64,000 bases of DNA from an uncultured Saprospiraceae bacterium (GCA_937941095.1 CALDYJ010000108.1:1-64000); one strand, 5' to 3'; counted from the first letter of the stretch, positions 45,267 to 54,785 are shown. The notes: a model not told the origin generated them from the sequence alone. Made by a program: numbers and translations.

Positions 45267-45280
45267 ACATAGATTTACAA

Positions 45281-45892
45281 TCACATAGAATCATCAAAGA
45301 AAACAGGCGGACAGACGAAAATATATTTGACAACTAGCTTTAAAGTGTAACCTCCCCCAGAGCCAGAAACCCAAACAATGTCATAATGAACTGCTTGCAT
45401 TCTTCTTCCATTACATAGAGGGCTATGGGATGAAGCGAAGTTCATTATGTTAGTTGCAATAGCTTCTTGGTCTGCAACACTAAATACATCGTCATTCAAA
45501 CATTCAAAGGGCCATCCAAAAATAAAATTAAAATAAACCTCATCAGCATTTCCAAAATCGCTTGTTTGAGTTGAACATTCTACATCACAATCCGGAGCTG
45601 TCGTTGGTAATGAATAAGGACAATTTAAAAATCGTTCTATTAGCCCCTCATCATTTGGCCCAGCTCCATATAATTGATCAAGCATAAGATTAAAAAGGGT
45701 TGCACATGAAAAACTCTCTAATATATCATCACAAGGATCACCAGGGCCTAATGAGCTAATGGCTATCACCTCATTATTTATGGATTCATTTGTTGATTTT
45801 GGGGTGAAGTCCGATCTATCGTCGACTGTACATGAATAAATTAAGCACAAAGAAAAGGATAAAAAGAGTGTAAATTTTTTATATGGAATCAT
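45281..45892 (-). CDS. Cys-rich lipoprotein, array member 4
   Basis: This 203-residue protein has a lipoprotein signal (LIYSC). Not assigned to any known family. It shares with the three upstream neighbours the order GPGDPCDDI, LYG, GLIERFLNCP, TTAPDCDVEC, a Cys before DDVFSVADQEAI, and PLCNGRRMQAVHYDIVW, then a Cys near the end. It ends in DDSM, as members 2 and 3 end in DSM. The protein is probably anchored in the outer membrane, with disulfides. It is last in a four-gene same-strand run with 27-42 base gaps. Confidence 0.7.
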   Translation of the reverse strand: MIPYKKFTLFLSFSLCLIYSCTVDDRSDFTPKSTNESINNEVIAISSLGPGDPCDDILESFSCATLFNLMLDQLYGAGPNDEGLIERFLNCPYSLPTTAPDCDVECSTQTSDFGNADEVYFNFIFGWPFECLNDDVFSVADQEAIATNIMNFASSHSPLCNGRRMQAVHYDIVWVSGSGGGYTLKLVVKYIFVCPPVFFDDSM

Positions 45893-45934
45893 GATTGAAA
45901 ATTTTTAAAGATTCGGAATAAAAACATAATCGAT

Positions 45935-46585
45935 TTACATAGAATCTCCAATGTCAGGAGAAGGTAATGGAGTAGGGCCTGGACAAGGCATTCTATAAGC
46001 AATGCTCAAATCTAGCCTCGCGCATTCATCATCATGATGTACAATGTAATAATCAAATCCAATGTTGTAATGGACAGGCACCATTTTTACTTCACCACAA
46101 TAAGGAGCATTATCAACTGCAAATTGAACGACTTGGTCGATTACCTCTTGTTGTTCAGCAGCTGAAAATACACCATCACCACAAGGAAAATCTCCATCGG
46201 GACAATAGACATGAAATAAGCGATCAGCATCAAAGTAGTTTACGTATTGTGTTCCACAATCATTTGGACAAGCTTGAGTAACGACATTTGTTGGGCAGTT
46301 AATGACGTCTTCTATTAAGCCAGATTGGTTACTTAAAAAATCGCCAAACATTGCATTAAGATAATCTCTGTCTTCACCAGTACAAGTGAAGTCTTCAGGT
46401 TTAGGACAAGGATCTCCTGGTCCTGGACCAAATGAAACTTCATCATCAATGCTTGGCAAAGGAATAGATATAGAACTGTAAATTTGATTTTCTTTTACTT
46501 GAATCAAGTTCTCTTCATTTGAACAAGAATAAACAAGGAGCAAAGAAAAAAATAAAATGAAAGTAAGTTTACCATAGGTTATCAT
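45935..46585 (-). CDS. Cys-rich lipoprotein, array member 3
   Basis: This 216-residue protein has a lipobox (LVYSC) and the shared scaffold GPGDPC, FTC, MFGDF, GLIEDVINCP, ACPNDC, a Cys before GDGVFSAAEQQEVID, YCGEVKMVPVHYNIGF and a late Cys pair. It has a short Pro-rich end, then GDSM. Function unknown. The conserved EQ...FA...P.C...M..V.Y.I core shows it is a paralogue of its neighbours, although sequence between the motifs has diverged considerably. Confidence 0.7.
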   Translation of the reverse strand: MITYGKLTFILFFSLLLVYSCSNEENLIQVKENQIYSSISIPLPSIDDEVSFGPGPGDPCPKPEDFTCTGEDRDYLNAMFGDFLSNQSGLIEDVINCPTNVVTQACPNDCGTQYVNYFDADRLFHVYCPDGDFPCGDGVFSAAEQQEVIDQVVQFAVDNAPYCGEVKMVPVHYNIGFDYYIVHHDDECARLDLSIAYRMPCPGPTPLPSPDIGDSM

Positions 46586-46622
46586 ACGCTTTAAATTTTA
46601 ATAATTAAAAATAGATTTCTTC

Positions 46623-47231
46623 TTACATGGAGTCATCATCATTAGGTAATGGTATGGGGAAAAGACAGTTTTCGATGTATTTTATTTCAAAACTTAATTG
46701 CACACATCCGAAGTTGGTCCAAGAAATATTATAGCTTACAGGAATCATTTTACGGCCATTACACTCTGGAGCAAATCGATGAGCGAAACCAATGATGTGC
46801 TCTGCAAAAGCTTCTTGCTCTGAAACAGAAACTACTCCATCATCACAAGGCCAAAAATTTTCACAAAAGGAATAAAATAGAATTTCGGTGTCACCAAAAT
46901 CTTCTGTAACAGGATCACAAGTTCTTTCACACCCAGCTGTAGTAGGCTGAGCGTACGGACAATTTAAAAATGCCTCTAAGCTTCCTTGCTCATTATTGAG
47001 CGCTTGATTGAATCCAGTTCCTCCTCCAAACAGTTGCTCGAAAGTTTCTGAAAGCTCGCTTCCACAAGGAATGTCTTTTAAGATGTCGTCACATGGATCA
47101 TTTGGTCCTAAAGAAGCTACATCTTGAGCTGTCTCAATGGATGAAGATTCAAAATCATTTAGGTGATCCATTTTATGGATGCAAGAACTGAAAGCAAAAA
47201 AAATGACTGAAAATAAAATGTACTTATTCAT
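46623..47231 (-). CDS. Cys-rich lipoprotein, array member 2
   Basis: This 202-residue protein has a lipobox (AFSSC). The shared scaffold reads GPNDPCDDI, IPCG, LFGGG, SLEAFLNCPYAQPTTAGC, then CDDGVVSVSEQEAF and PECNGRKMIPVSYNISW. It ends DDDSM. Function unknown. It is more similar to member 4 in several motifs (DPCDDI, NCPY, CNGR), suggesting that these two derive from a later duplication. Confidence 0.7.
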   Translation of the reverse strand: MNKYILFSVIFFAFSSCIHKMDHLNDFESSSIETAQDVASLGPNDPCDDILKDIPCGSELSETFEQLFGGGTGFNQALNNEQGSLEAFLNCPYAQPTTAGCERTCDPVTEDFGDTEILFYSFCENFWPCDDGVVSVSEQEAFAEHIIGFAHRFAPECNGRKMIPVSYNISWTNFGCVQLSFEIKYIENCLFPIPLPNDDDSM

Positions 47232-47258
47232 AGCTATGAGATATTTAGAGGAATGAGA

Positions 47259-47882
47259 TTATTGAAAAAAGATAAAGTTTGGACAATAGTCGGTATAAGT
47301 GACTTCCATGTAAAGACCAAAACAAGGAGGTGACCCAATAGCAATTGGAAGTAATACACTATAAGTAATGTCGTAATTCACAGCTGTCATTCTTCGTTCA
47401 CCGCACATTGGAGCATTATCTCGAACATAGCTTTTAATGGCTGCCATGATCTCTGATTGAGTAGCAGCTGGGATAACACCTTCTTTATTGCAAAAAGGAG
47501 TATTCAAACAAAGGTCATATGGCAGATCTAATTCCACCGCTTCAAAAAACACAACTCTATTCGGACAATCATTACAAGGATCTGCTGTGGTGGGTTGAGA
47601 AAAAGGACAATTTAAATATTCCTCAATGACACCTGTAGTACTTTCATCTACAGGGTCTCCAAATAGAGCTTTTAAATTACCTTGATCACCACTTTGACAA
47701 GGTATGTCCTTTGGACCTGGGCAAAGTGGATCAGGGCCGAAAGAATTGAATTGGCTTACCTCTTGACTTGTATTCAAAACTACTTGCTCTTTGGGAATGA
47801 AGTTGTCATTATCAGAGCAAGCACATAAATAAAAGAATGCAAAAACAGCAAATAGAATACTGGGTTTTAAAATTCGTAACAT
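47259..47882 (-). CDS. Cys-rich lipoprotein, array member 1
   Basis: This 207-residue protein is first in the array, with lipid-attachment Cys in LCAC. The scaffold reads FGPDPLCPGP, IPCQ, LFGDP, GVIEEYLNCPFSQPTTADPCNDC, CNKEGVIPAATQSEIM and PMCGERRMTAVNYDITY. It differs at the C-terminus, ending FIFFQ without the DSM tail. Function unknown. It is divergent from a rhomboid protease gene 218 bases away. Confidence 0.7.
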   Translation of the reverse strand: MLRILKPSILFAVFAFFYLCACSDNDNFIPKEQVVLNTSQEVSQFNSFGPDPLCPGPKDIPCQSGDQGNLKALFGDPVDESTTGVIEEYLNCPFSQPTTADPCNDCPNRVVFFEAVELDLPYDLCLNTPFCNKEGVIPAATQSEIMAAIKSYVRDNAPMCGERRMTAVNYDITYSVLLPIAIGSPPCFGLYMEVTYTDYCPNFIFFQ

Positions 47883-48100
47883 AGTAATTTTGTTTATTTA
47901 TAAATTTAAGTTCCGGATCATTCAAAACGATTTACACTACTATAAAGAAGAAGGATAAACTTCGTGACAATTTGATCGTAAATTAATTTATAACATTCGG
48001 GGTGGACCAGTGCGCTTGTTTTAATAAGTGAAGTGAAAAATTAAACAAGTGGGCAGTTCCGACGAAAATGTGCATATTTACAGCAAAAAATTAGAATAAC

Positions 48101-48874
48101 ATGGTTTTTCCAATAGGTGATGATCAAGTAAAAGGAGGCTTTTATCCATACTTTAGCTATGCATTTATCGCCATCAATGTGATCATCTTTTGTATCCAGT
48201 TTTTTACTAGTCCACAAAATTTATTGATTTGTGAATACGGCTCAATACCAGCTGAGATTTTAAGAGGAGAAGACTATTACACTTTAGTCACTAGTACTTT
48301 TATGCATGGCAGTTGGATGCACCTAATCGGAAACATGGCTTTTCTTTGGGTTTTTGCTGACAACATAGAGGCCACCCTAGGAAGCTTTATCTTTGTGGTC
48401 TTCTATATGTTAGGAGGCTTTGCAGCAAGTTTCGCCCATATTTGGTTAGGTGCACTTGGTGCTGAAGAACTGATAAATTGTTGTAGAGTATGTGGAGATC
48501 CACCTTGTCTCGAAGGGATGAAAGCTTGCGCAAAAAGCATACCTTCAGTAGGAGCTTCGGGAGCGATTTCCGCGGTCTTAGGAGCCTATTTGGTGATGTT
48601 TCCAAAAGGGAAAGTAAAACTTTTGGTGCTTTACTTTATGAGATCTTTTCATGTTCCAGCACTTTTGTTTTTAGGATTCTGGATTGCCCAACAAATATTT
48701 AGTGGTGTTCAAGCATCTTTGCCTGGAGCTTCGAGTGGCGGGGTAGCCTGGTGGGCACACATTGGAGGCTTTGTGTTTGGAGTCCTGTTTGGAGTTTTCT
48801 TTAGAAACAACAAAAGGGTTAGTGTCGCTAGAACAGGCAAATCATTAGAAGGCCCTGGAAAACCTTTTGTTTAA
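48101..48874 (+). CDS. Rhomboid intramembrane serine protease
   Basis: This 257-residue protein has six or more membrane helices. The oxyanion Asn78 is in HLIGNMAFLW, the catalytic Ser153 in GASGAISAVLGAY and His220 in WWAHIGGFVFG, so the dyad is intact. An unusual loop at 126-143 contains five cysteines (NCCRVCGDPPCLEGMKAC) just before the serine helix, in a position where a metal site or disulfides could gate the active site. Substrates are unknown. Its 3' end overlaps the convergent O-antigen ligase gene by 4 bases. Confidence 0.88.
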   Translation: MVFPIGDDQVKGGFYPYFSYAFIAINVIIFCIQFFTSPQNLLICEYGSIPAEILRGEDYYTLVTSTFMHGSWMHLIGNMAFLWVFADNIEATLGSFIFVVFYMLGGFAASFAHIWLGALGAEELINCCRVCGDPPCLEGMKACAKSIPSVGASGAISAVLGAYLVMFPKGKVKLLVLYFMRSFHVPALLFLGFWIAQQIFSGVQASLPGASSGGVAWWAHIGGFVFGVLFGVFFRNNKRVSVARTGKSLEGPGKPFV

Positions 48875-50088
48875 TTAGTCTTTTTTAAGCTCGGATGGTT
48901 CAAGTGATTGATCATCAATAAAACGAAAAAAGCATGGATGCCTACACCTGTAGAATTTCCTATGGTGTTTTCTACTAAAAAGGACAGTACAATCGATATA
49001 AAGAAGACTAATAAGAACCTATCTTTCCAGTTTTTTTGATAAAGCAAAGGATAGAACAAAGCTGCTAAAAAGACAGCTAGTCCTATTAATCCACTTCCAG
49101 CCGCAACGCTGAGAAATTGATTGTGAGGCATTACTTTTTTATAAGCCTTAGGATAGTCTTTATCGTAAACGGCATAAACCTCCTTTTTCAAATCCCCAGG
49201 ACCAACACCAACTATTGGACTGGTTTTAAAAACATCGTAACCAATTTTTATTGATCTTAGACGCCCCGTATCAGATCGTTGATTATCGGTATTTCCTTTT
49301 AAGTAAGCCTGGACGTCATAGTTGAAGTAATTTATTTTGTTTTGAAAACTCGGGACGAAATTATAAACCAGCACAGGTATGCACATTAAAAAAAGTAGCC
49401 CCAAAAGACCAAACAAATATTTTTTTTCAAGAATGACATACCTTATCACAGCTACTAATAAACCTACATACAAAATCAACAAACCGCTCTTTACAGAAAG
49501 AATATGTAATGTGGTAAACAAGAATAGGCTCATAAATAAGATCACATACCTTTCAACATTCCATTTGATGATAGCTTTGCTCAAAACAATATTGAATCCA
49601 AGTAAAATTGAGATGGCTAAAAGTAAGCTGAATCTAACGTGATTTCGTGGAACGGGAATGTGCTTTCCTCTTTCAACCAATAAATTGAATTCTTCAAAAT
49701 TTGAATAGTAATTAAATAGGACAGCAATACAGGTTATGAATAGAAAAGCAATTAAAAAGTAGAATATCTTAAGAAGGTCTTTTTTGTTAAATCGAGGTAA
49801 AAAATAAAAGGCTAAAGGGAGTAACAAAAATGGAAGCTTGATTCTAATTCTTTCTAACCAATAAGGTAGGTTCTCAGAATTAAGAATACCCACAAAAGGA
49901 ATGAAAAATATTAAGCTGATTGACCAAAAAATCGGGCTTTTAAAACAAGATCTCCAGTTTTTAAGAACCGCTGGATTAAGACCAAATTTGAATTTAGGCT
50001 CAAATTTAAGATCAAAAATAGCCGTAGCCAATAAACCAATCATTGCTAAAGAGATCACATAGGCCGAAAAGACTAGTGAAAACAACAA
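48871..50088 (-). CDS. O-antigen ligase/polymerase-like membrane protein
   Basis: This 405-residue protein has about 10-12 membrane helices and the Wzy_C/WaaL pattern: a large periplasmic loop with SDTGRLRSIKIGYDVFKTSPIVGVGPGDLKKEV and the catalytic-site-associated MPHNQFLSVAAGSGLIGL. It may ligate or polymerise surface glycan. No glycosyltransferase cluster accompanies it. It is divergent from pheS. Confidence 0.8.
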   Translation of the reverse strand: MLFSLVFSAYVISLAMIGLLATAIFDLKFEPKFKFGLNPAVLKNWRSCFKSPIFWSISLIFFIPFVGILNSENLPYWLERIRIKLPFLLLPLAFYFLPRFNKKDLLKIFYFLIAFLFITCIAVLFNYYSNFEEFNLLVERGKHIPVPRNHVRFSLLLAISILLGFNIVLSKAIIKWNVERYVILFMSLFLFTTLHILSVKSGLLILYVGLLVAVIRYVILEKKYLFGLLGLLFLMCIPVLVYNFVPSFQNKINYFNYDVQAYLKGNTDNQRSDTGRLRSIKIGYDVFKTSPIVGVGPGDLKKEVYAVYDKDYPKAYKKVMPHNQFLSVAAGSGLIGLAVFLAALFYPLLYQKNWKDRFLLVFFISIVLSFLVENTIGNSTGVGIHAFFVLLMINHLNHPSLKKTN

Positions 50089-50176
50089 AACACAAGAAAA
50101 GAACAGCCCTAAGTGCTTTCTCTTTATTTTTTTAATGAATTGAGAAATAGTACAAGAATTAAAGGTTATAATGATT

Positions 50177-50184
50177 TAACTTTG
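50177..50184 (+). promoter_or_regulatory. -7 element of pheS-hisS
   Basis: TAACTTTG matches TAnnTTTG and lies 24 bases before the ATG at 50209. A good TTTG at the -33 position was not found. Its position within the upstream-extended reading frame supports the shorter pheS. Confidence 0.45.
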
Positions 50185-50208
50185 CCATCATATAAATATT
50201 GTAGAAAG

Positions 50209-51246
50209 ATGTCGTCAGAAATATTCAGTAAAGTAAACCAAATAAAGGAAGAAATTGAAAATGCCAATGTTTCGTCCTTGGAAGAGTTGGAGTTGTTCAG
50301 AATTAAGTACTTAGGGAGTAAAAACATACTTAAGCCTTTGTTTGGTGAAATCAAAAACATTGAAAACCAGCGGAAGAAAGAATTTGGACAATTGGTTAAT
50401 GAGGTTAAGCAGATTGCTGAGAACCAATTTAGTCAAGTAAAAGAGGGACTTGATCAAAAGAGCGAGGAACAAGAGTCTGTCGGTTTAGATTTAACTGCGC
50501 CAGGAGAACCAGAAAAAATTGGATCAAAACATCCAATCTCAATCACGATGAATAAGATCATCGGAATTTTTGAGCGCATAGGTTTTGTCGTAGAAGAAGA
50601 AAGAGAAATAGAAGATGACTGGCACAATTTTACGGCAATGAACACGCCTGAAGATCACCCTGCAAGAGATATGCAAGATACCTATTACTTGCTTAATGAC
50701 CCAAAGCACCTATTAAGAACACATACTTCATCTGTTCAGGCAAGGGTGATGAAAAACCAAAAACCACCGATCAGAATTATAGCTCCAGGCAGAGTTTATA
50801 GAAATGAAACCATTTCTGCAAGATCTCATTGTCAGTTTCACCAAGTCGAAGGATTGTATGTTGATGAAAATGTATCCTTTGCAGACATGAAACAAACCTT
50901 ACTTTATTTTGCTCAAGAAATGTACGGTAAGGACGTAAAAATTAGACTAAGGCCTTCTTTCTTTCCCTTTACAGAACCAAGCGCAGAGATGGATGTTTAT
51001 TGGGGATTGAAAAATGAAGATGATTATAGAATCACCAAAGGGACAGGCTGGTTAGAAATATTAGGTTGTGGAATGGTAGATCCGCAAGTCCTAGAAAATT
51101 GTGGCATTGATTCTAAAAAATATACAGGCTTCGCTTGGGGGATGGGCATAGAAAGACAAGCCATGCTTCTTTATGGAATAAATGACATTCGACTGTTTTT
51201 TGAAAATGATGTTCGTTTTTTAGAACAGTTTAAATCAGCGAGATAA
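50209..51246 (+). CDS. pheS: Phenylalanyl-tRNA synthetase alpha subunit
   Basis: This subunit of about 345 residues of the heterotetrameric synthetase has an N-terminal coiled-coil tRNA arm, then the class II catalytic core: motif 2 (RVYRNETISARSHCQFHQVEG) and motif 3 (GFAWGMGIERQAMLLYGI). The ATG at 50209 (MSSEIFSKVNQ) is chosen because the frame extending back to 50113 passes through a promoter element. hisS follows with a one-base overlap. pheT is elsewhere. Confidence 0.95.
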   Translation: MSSEIFSKVNQIKEEIENANVSSLEELELFRIKYLGSKNILKPLFGEIKNIENQRKKEFGQLVNEVKQIAENQFSQVKEGLDQKSEEQESVGLDLTAPGEPEKIGSKHPISITMNKIIGIFERIGFVVEEEREIEDDWHNFTAMNTPEDHPARDMQDTYYLLNDPKHLLRTHTSSVQARVMKNQKPPIRIIAPGRVYRNETISARSHCQFHQVEGLYVDENVSFADMKQTLLYFAQEMYGKDVKIRLRPSFFPFTEPSAEMDVYWGLKNEDDYRITKGTGWLEILGCGMVDPQVLENCGIDSKKYTGFAWGMGIERQAMLLYGINDIRLFFENDVRFLEQFKSAR

Positions 51247-52601
51247 TGAAGCCATCCATACCAAAAGGAACAAGAGACTTCGGGCCTAGCGAAGTTAGAA
51301 AGCGCATGCACATATTTGACTTGATGAAAAACGTCTTCATAAAGTATGCTTATAATCCGATTGAAACTCCAGTCATGGAAAGCCTCTCAACCTTAATGGG
51401 AAAATATGGAGAAGAAGGCGATAAGTTGCTATTTAAAGTTCTTAACAACGGAGATTTTTTAGCTAAAGCAAATGGAGAAGCTTTAGACGATAGGGATTCT
51501 AATAAAGTGATTACCAGTATTTCAAAAAGAGGTTTACGCTATGACTTAACTGTGCCTTTTGCTAGGTATGTGGTCATGCATCAAAATGAAATCACTTATC
51601 CATTTAAAAGATATCAGATTCAACCTGTTTGGAGAGCAGATCGTCCACAAAAAGGGAGGTACCAAGAATTTTATCAATGCGATGTTGATGTAGTTGGATC
51701 ATCTTCTTTAATGTACGAAGCAGAATTGGTGCAAATTTACGATGAAATTTTTGCTGCCTTAAACATCGATGTGGTGATAAAAGTCAATAACCGTAAAGTC
51801 TTAGCAGGAATTGCTGAATCGGTAGGCATTATGGATAAGTTTATCGAGATGACAACCTCTATAGATAAGTTAGATAAACTTGGGATGGAAGGAGTCAGGG
51901 AAGAGATGCTAAAGAAAGGACTTACTAACAATGATGTGGATAAGATTGTGGATATCCTCCAAATAAAAACACTTTCCGACCTTGAAGCAAAAATTAGCGG
52001 CTCAGAAATTGGTAAGCTTGGGATAGAAGAACTTAAATGCTTTCATGAATACTTAGATCAAAAAGAAACTACAAATAAAGTTGAGTTTGACATCACACTA
52101 GCCAGAGGATTGAATTATTATACGGGCTGTATTTTTGAAGTAGTCCACAGCAAAGAAGCTTATCCAGAATTGGTTATGGGTAGTTTAGGAGGAGGTGGAA
52201 GATATGATGATTTGACAGGAGTCTTCGGCTTAAAAAATGTATCAGGTGTTGGGGTTTCTTTTGGTGCTGCCAGGGTTTATGATGTGATGAACGAATTAAA
52301 TTTATTTCCTGCTTCAACAAATGTAGGGATCGAAGTTTTAATTATTGCCTTGAGTGAAAAAGCACATTTGTACGCATTCAAATGTCTAAACAAGTTAAGG
52401 GCGGCAGGAATTTCTTCAGACCTATATCCTTCTCCAGCTAAGATGAAAAAGCAAATGAAATATGCTAATGACAACAATGTTCCTAATGTCGTCATCATAG
52501 GAGGAGATGAAATGGAAAGTGGAAAACTTAGCTTCAAAAACATGCAAAGCGGAGAGCAAAGTGCTCAAAGCATAGATGAAATCATCAATTCCTTTGCCTA
52601 G
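51246..52601 (+). CDS. hisS: Histidyl-tRNA synthetase
   Basis: This 451-residue class II synthetase starts PKGTRDFGPSEVRKRMHIF, has motif 2 (YQIQPVWRADRPQKGRYQEFYQCDVDVVG), the histidine-specific RGLNYYTGCIFEV and a C-terminal anticodon-binding domain from about 355. Its ATG overlaps the pheS stop by one base, suggesting coupled translation. Confidence 0.96.
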   Translation: MKPSIPKGTRDFGPSEVRKRMHIFDLMKNVFIKYAYNPIETPVMESLSTLMGKYGEEGDKLLFKVLNNGDFLAKANGEALDDRDSNKVITSISKRGLRYDLTVPFARYVVMHQNEITYPFKRYQIQPVWRADRPQKGRYQEFYQCDVDVVGSSSLMYEAELVQIYDEIFAALNIDVVIKVNNRKVLAGIAESVGIMDKFIEMTTSIDKLDKLGMEGVREEMLKKGLTNNDVDKIVDILQIKTLSDLEAKISGSEIGKLGIEELKCFHEYLDQKETTNKVEFDITLARGLNYYTGCIFEVVHSKEAYPELVMGSLGGGGRYDDLTGVFGLKNVSGVGVSFGAARVYDVMNELNLFPASTNVGIEVLIIALSEKAHLYAFKCLNKLRAAGISSDLYPSPAKMKKQMKYANDNNVPNVVIIGGDEMESGKLSFKNMQSGEQSAQSIDEIINSFA

Positions 52602-52613
52602 ACAAGATCCAAA

Positions 52614-54785
52614 TTAAAAGCAGCTAATTTTCTTTAGAAATTTTTGCTTACCGCAAATGGCTTCAAACAAATAAATGCCATTAGGCAATGTAGGTAAATC
52701 AAATGATAGCCTAAAGTTTCCTTTATGGCTTGGTTCTATTTTTTCAGTGAATACTTTTTGTCCTATGGAATTGTAAATAGAAACGTGAATAGGTTTTAGA
52801 TCTTCCAGTTCTAAGGCACAAAAAAGTTTGTTTTGAAATGGGTTAGGAAATAAATTTATTGCATCACTTTTAATTTCTTTATTTGATGTGATGCATGTTC
52901 CTAGACTTTGATCCATCCATTCTATTCTTCTACTAATGTACATTTTCATGTATTCAACCTCTTCTTCGTGTGTTTGAAAAACGGCGGAATTAGGCCAAAC
53001 GTATTCTCCCAAAACTGACCAGCGTTGAAAATTTCTTGCGACTGCTGGTTGAATGAGAGCAGCTTTTTCATCTATAAAATTATAAATCGCATCCAGCGCT
53101 AATGGACCTTCTCTTAAGCTTGCCCACCGGCATTTTAATTGGTTTCTAAAATTTAAGTCATTGTACATTTTTTTAAACCAAAAAGGATTGGTTTGTCCAC
53201 AGGTAGGACTTTCAAACTGCCATCCCCATTCTGCTGCCCCATCGCAATAATCAGCATTGGCAAAACCGAGATTAAAATCCCAAACAGGGCCGGCATAAAT
53301 TTTACCACCATTACTATCTTTCTTTTTGTAATAGTATGAACTGATGCGATATGCATCAATGTCCTTTGCGAGCTCTTTGATGATCATGTGATCAATAAAG
53401 GAAGCGACATCAGCAAAGTCATCATACCTTTTTCCATCAAACATAAGAGAAGGTGCATTCAGTGCTCGTTCAAAACTATCAACATAGGATTTGATGTAAT
53501 CTCTTTGCGGGGTTTCAATTTTCGAAGCCTTTGGATAGACGTATTGAAAAGCCAAAGGATTTGATTCAAGCAACATGTTATAATTAGAAAACCAATCTGG
53601 TTGATCTTTATCTATTTTGAAAATGTATCCACCGGTTAATTCATCGCCTTCAATGTCCTCCGGATTTAAATTGGCTATGTCTACTCGATTTTTATCTCTT
53701 TTTATTTTTTCCATTAATACATAAATCCCCTCATAATTGTCGTTAATGAATAACTCAACGTATCTGGTTCTACTGTGATAACCATCTACGGTATTTGCAA
53801 GATGCATGGCTAATACATTTCTCATTAATGTTTTGTCAGAGTATGGCCCATGCAAAACCCAATCTTCTTCCCTAGGAAAATCTAAGAATGAAGTATCCAT
53901 GTCTTCGCCAAATTCATCTTTCATTTCAATGGCGAAACCATTCTTCGGAAAAATCAAAGAGGACTGTCCACGTCTTTTAATAGCAATACTTCCTTCGTAT
54001 TCATTGAAAGCATCTTCAGTTGAATTGAGGTTTCCGTTTCCATTCCAAATAATACCCATGCTCGCTATGATTTCTTCATCAGCCCCAATTTCTTGACCTG
54101 AAGTATAGACTTTGATAATAGGAATAGGTGTATTGAAATCGTCAATTGGAAGTGGCGGAGCAACAAACCAAAATGGAGTAGGTCTGTACTTAGTGCTATT
54201 GTCATTAATGCCTAAAGAGAGATAAAAATTTGAACTTAAATCAGAACTTGCTAAGCCTTCGAAATTGTGAATTTGAATGGAGAGTAAATTGTCTCCCTCT
54301 TTAAGTAAATCATTAATCGATGCTGCGTTCAATTGAAAAGCTTCTGGAACATTTCCGAATACTAAAGAAGCTTCATGTGCAACATTGGCCCATGCATCAA
54401 ATGCAGGAGGCTTACCATTTATGTTTGCCCTAAAAATTTCTACCCCATTTAAATAAGCTACAAAAGCATCATCGTAGTCCGCATGCAAAATCAATGCTTC
54501 AATCGCTTCCTTATTTATGATTTCAAATTTATGTCTTAAGTATAAAGAAGTGACAGGGTCTATAATGGTCGTATCATCATCATCGCCATAGCCAATTCCT
54601 CCTGGAGCTCTTAACCAAGAGGCATCATCATATTCAAAAGTATTCCAATCTGCATCAGGTTCTGAATTGCCTAAAAAATATGCCCAGACATCTGTGTTAA
54701 AAACAGCAGTTTCCCAGTGATCAGGCTGCGCAATTAAGTTACTGGAAAGCAAGACAAACAGAAAGAAAATTTTGTATCGAGTCAT
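52614..54785 (-). CDS. Secreted CotH-like protein with T9SS sorting domain
   Basis: This protein of about 723 residues has a signal peptide (MTRYKIFFLFVLLSSNLIAQ). A jelly-roll-like region at about 25-190 comes first. A CotH kinase-fold domain covers about 230-600 (FPKNGFAIEMKDEFGED, DWVLHGPYSDKTLMRNVLAMHLA, GIYVLMEKIKRDKNRVDI, VWDFNLGFAN). The last 75 residues (LFPNPFQNKLFCAL...LPNGIYLFEA) are a type A type IX sorting domain. CotH proteins elsewhere phosphorylate coat proteins or act at surfaces; the substrate here is unknown. The ATG at 54785 is preferred over one 34 codons upstream. Confidence 0.85.
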   Translation of the reverse strand: MTRYKIFFLFVLLSSNLIAQPDHWETAVFNTDVWAYFLGNSEPDADWNTFEYDDASWLRAPGGIGYGDDDDTTIIDPVTSLYLRHKFEIINKEAIEALILHADYDDAFVAYLNGVEIFRANINGKPPAFDAWANVAHEASLVFGNVPEAFQLNAASINDLLKEGDNLLSIQIHNFEGLASSDLSSNFYLSLGINDNSTKYRPTPFWFVAPPLPIDDFNTPIPIIKVYTSGQEIGADEEIIASMGIIWNGNGNLNSTEDAFNEYEGSIAIKRRGQSSLIFPKNGFAIEMKDEFGEDMDTSFLDFPREEDWVLHGPYSDKTLMRNVLAMHLANTVDGYHSRTRYVELFINDNYEGIYVLMEKIKRDKNRVDIANLNPEDIEGDELTGGYIFKIDKDQPDWFSNYNMLLESNPLAFQYVYPKASKIETPQRDYIKSYVDSFERALNAPSLMFDGKRYDDFADVASFIDHMIIKELAKDIDAYRISSYYYKKKDSNGGKIYAGPVWDFNLGFANADYCDGAAEWGWQFESPTCGQTNPFWFKKMYNDLNFRNQLKCRWASLREGPLALDAIYNFIDEKAALIQPAVARNFQRWSVLGEYVWPNSAVFQTHEEEVEYMKMYISRRIEWMDQSLGTCITSNKEIKSDAINLFPNPFQNKLFCALELEDLKPIHVSIYNSIGQKVFTEKIEPSHKGNFRLSFDLPTLPNGIYLFEAICGKQKFLKKISCF

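Larger units (their letters stand above)
44962..45280. other. Gap between thrA and the lipoprotein array
   Basis: This 319-base gap holds the terminator-like stem at 45138-45168 and a plus-strand stretch at 45066-45266 that reads like protein but is interrupted by TGA at 45129-45131. No clean promoter for thrA was recognised. Confidence 0.4.

Noticed and set aside
47883-48100. Imperfect inverted repeat CTTGTTTTAAT and ATTAAACAAG before the rhomboid gene
   Set aside because: The arms differ by an inserted base and lie in AT-rich DNA; too weak to call a site.
50113-50208. Extended N-terminus of pheS
   Set aside because: It passes through a TAACTTTG promoter element, and the conserved start is at 50209.
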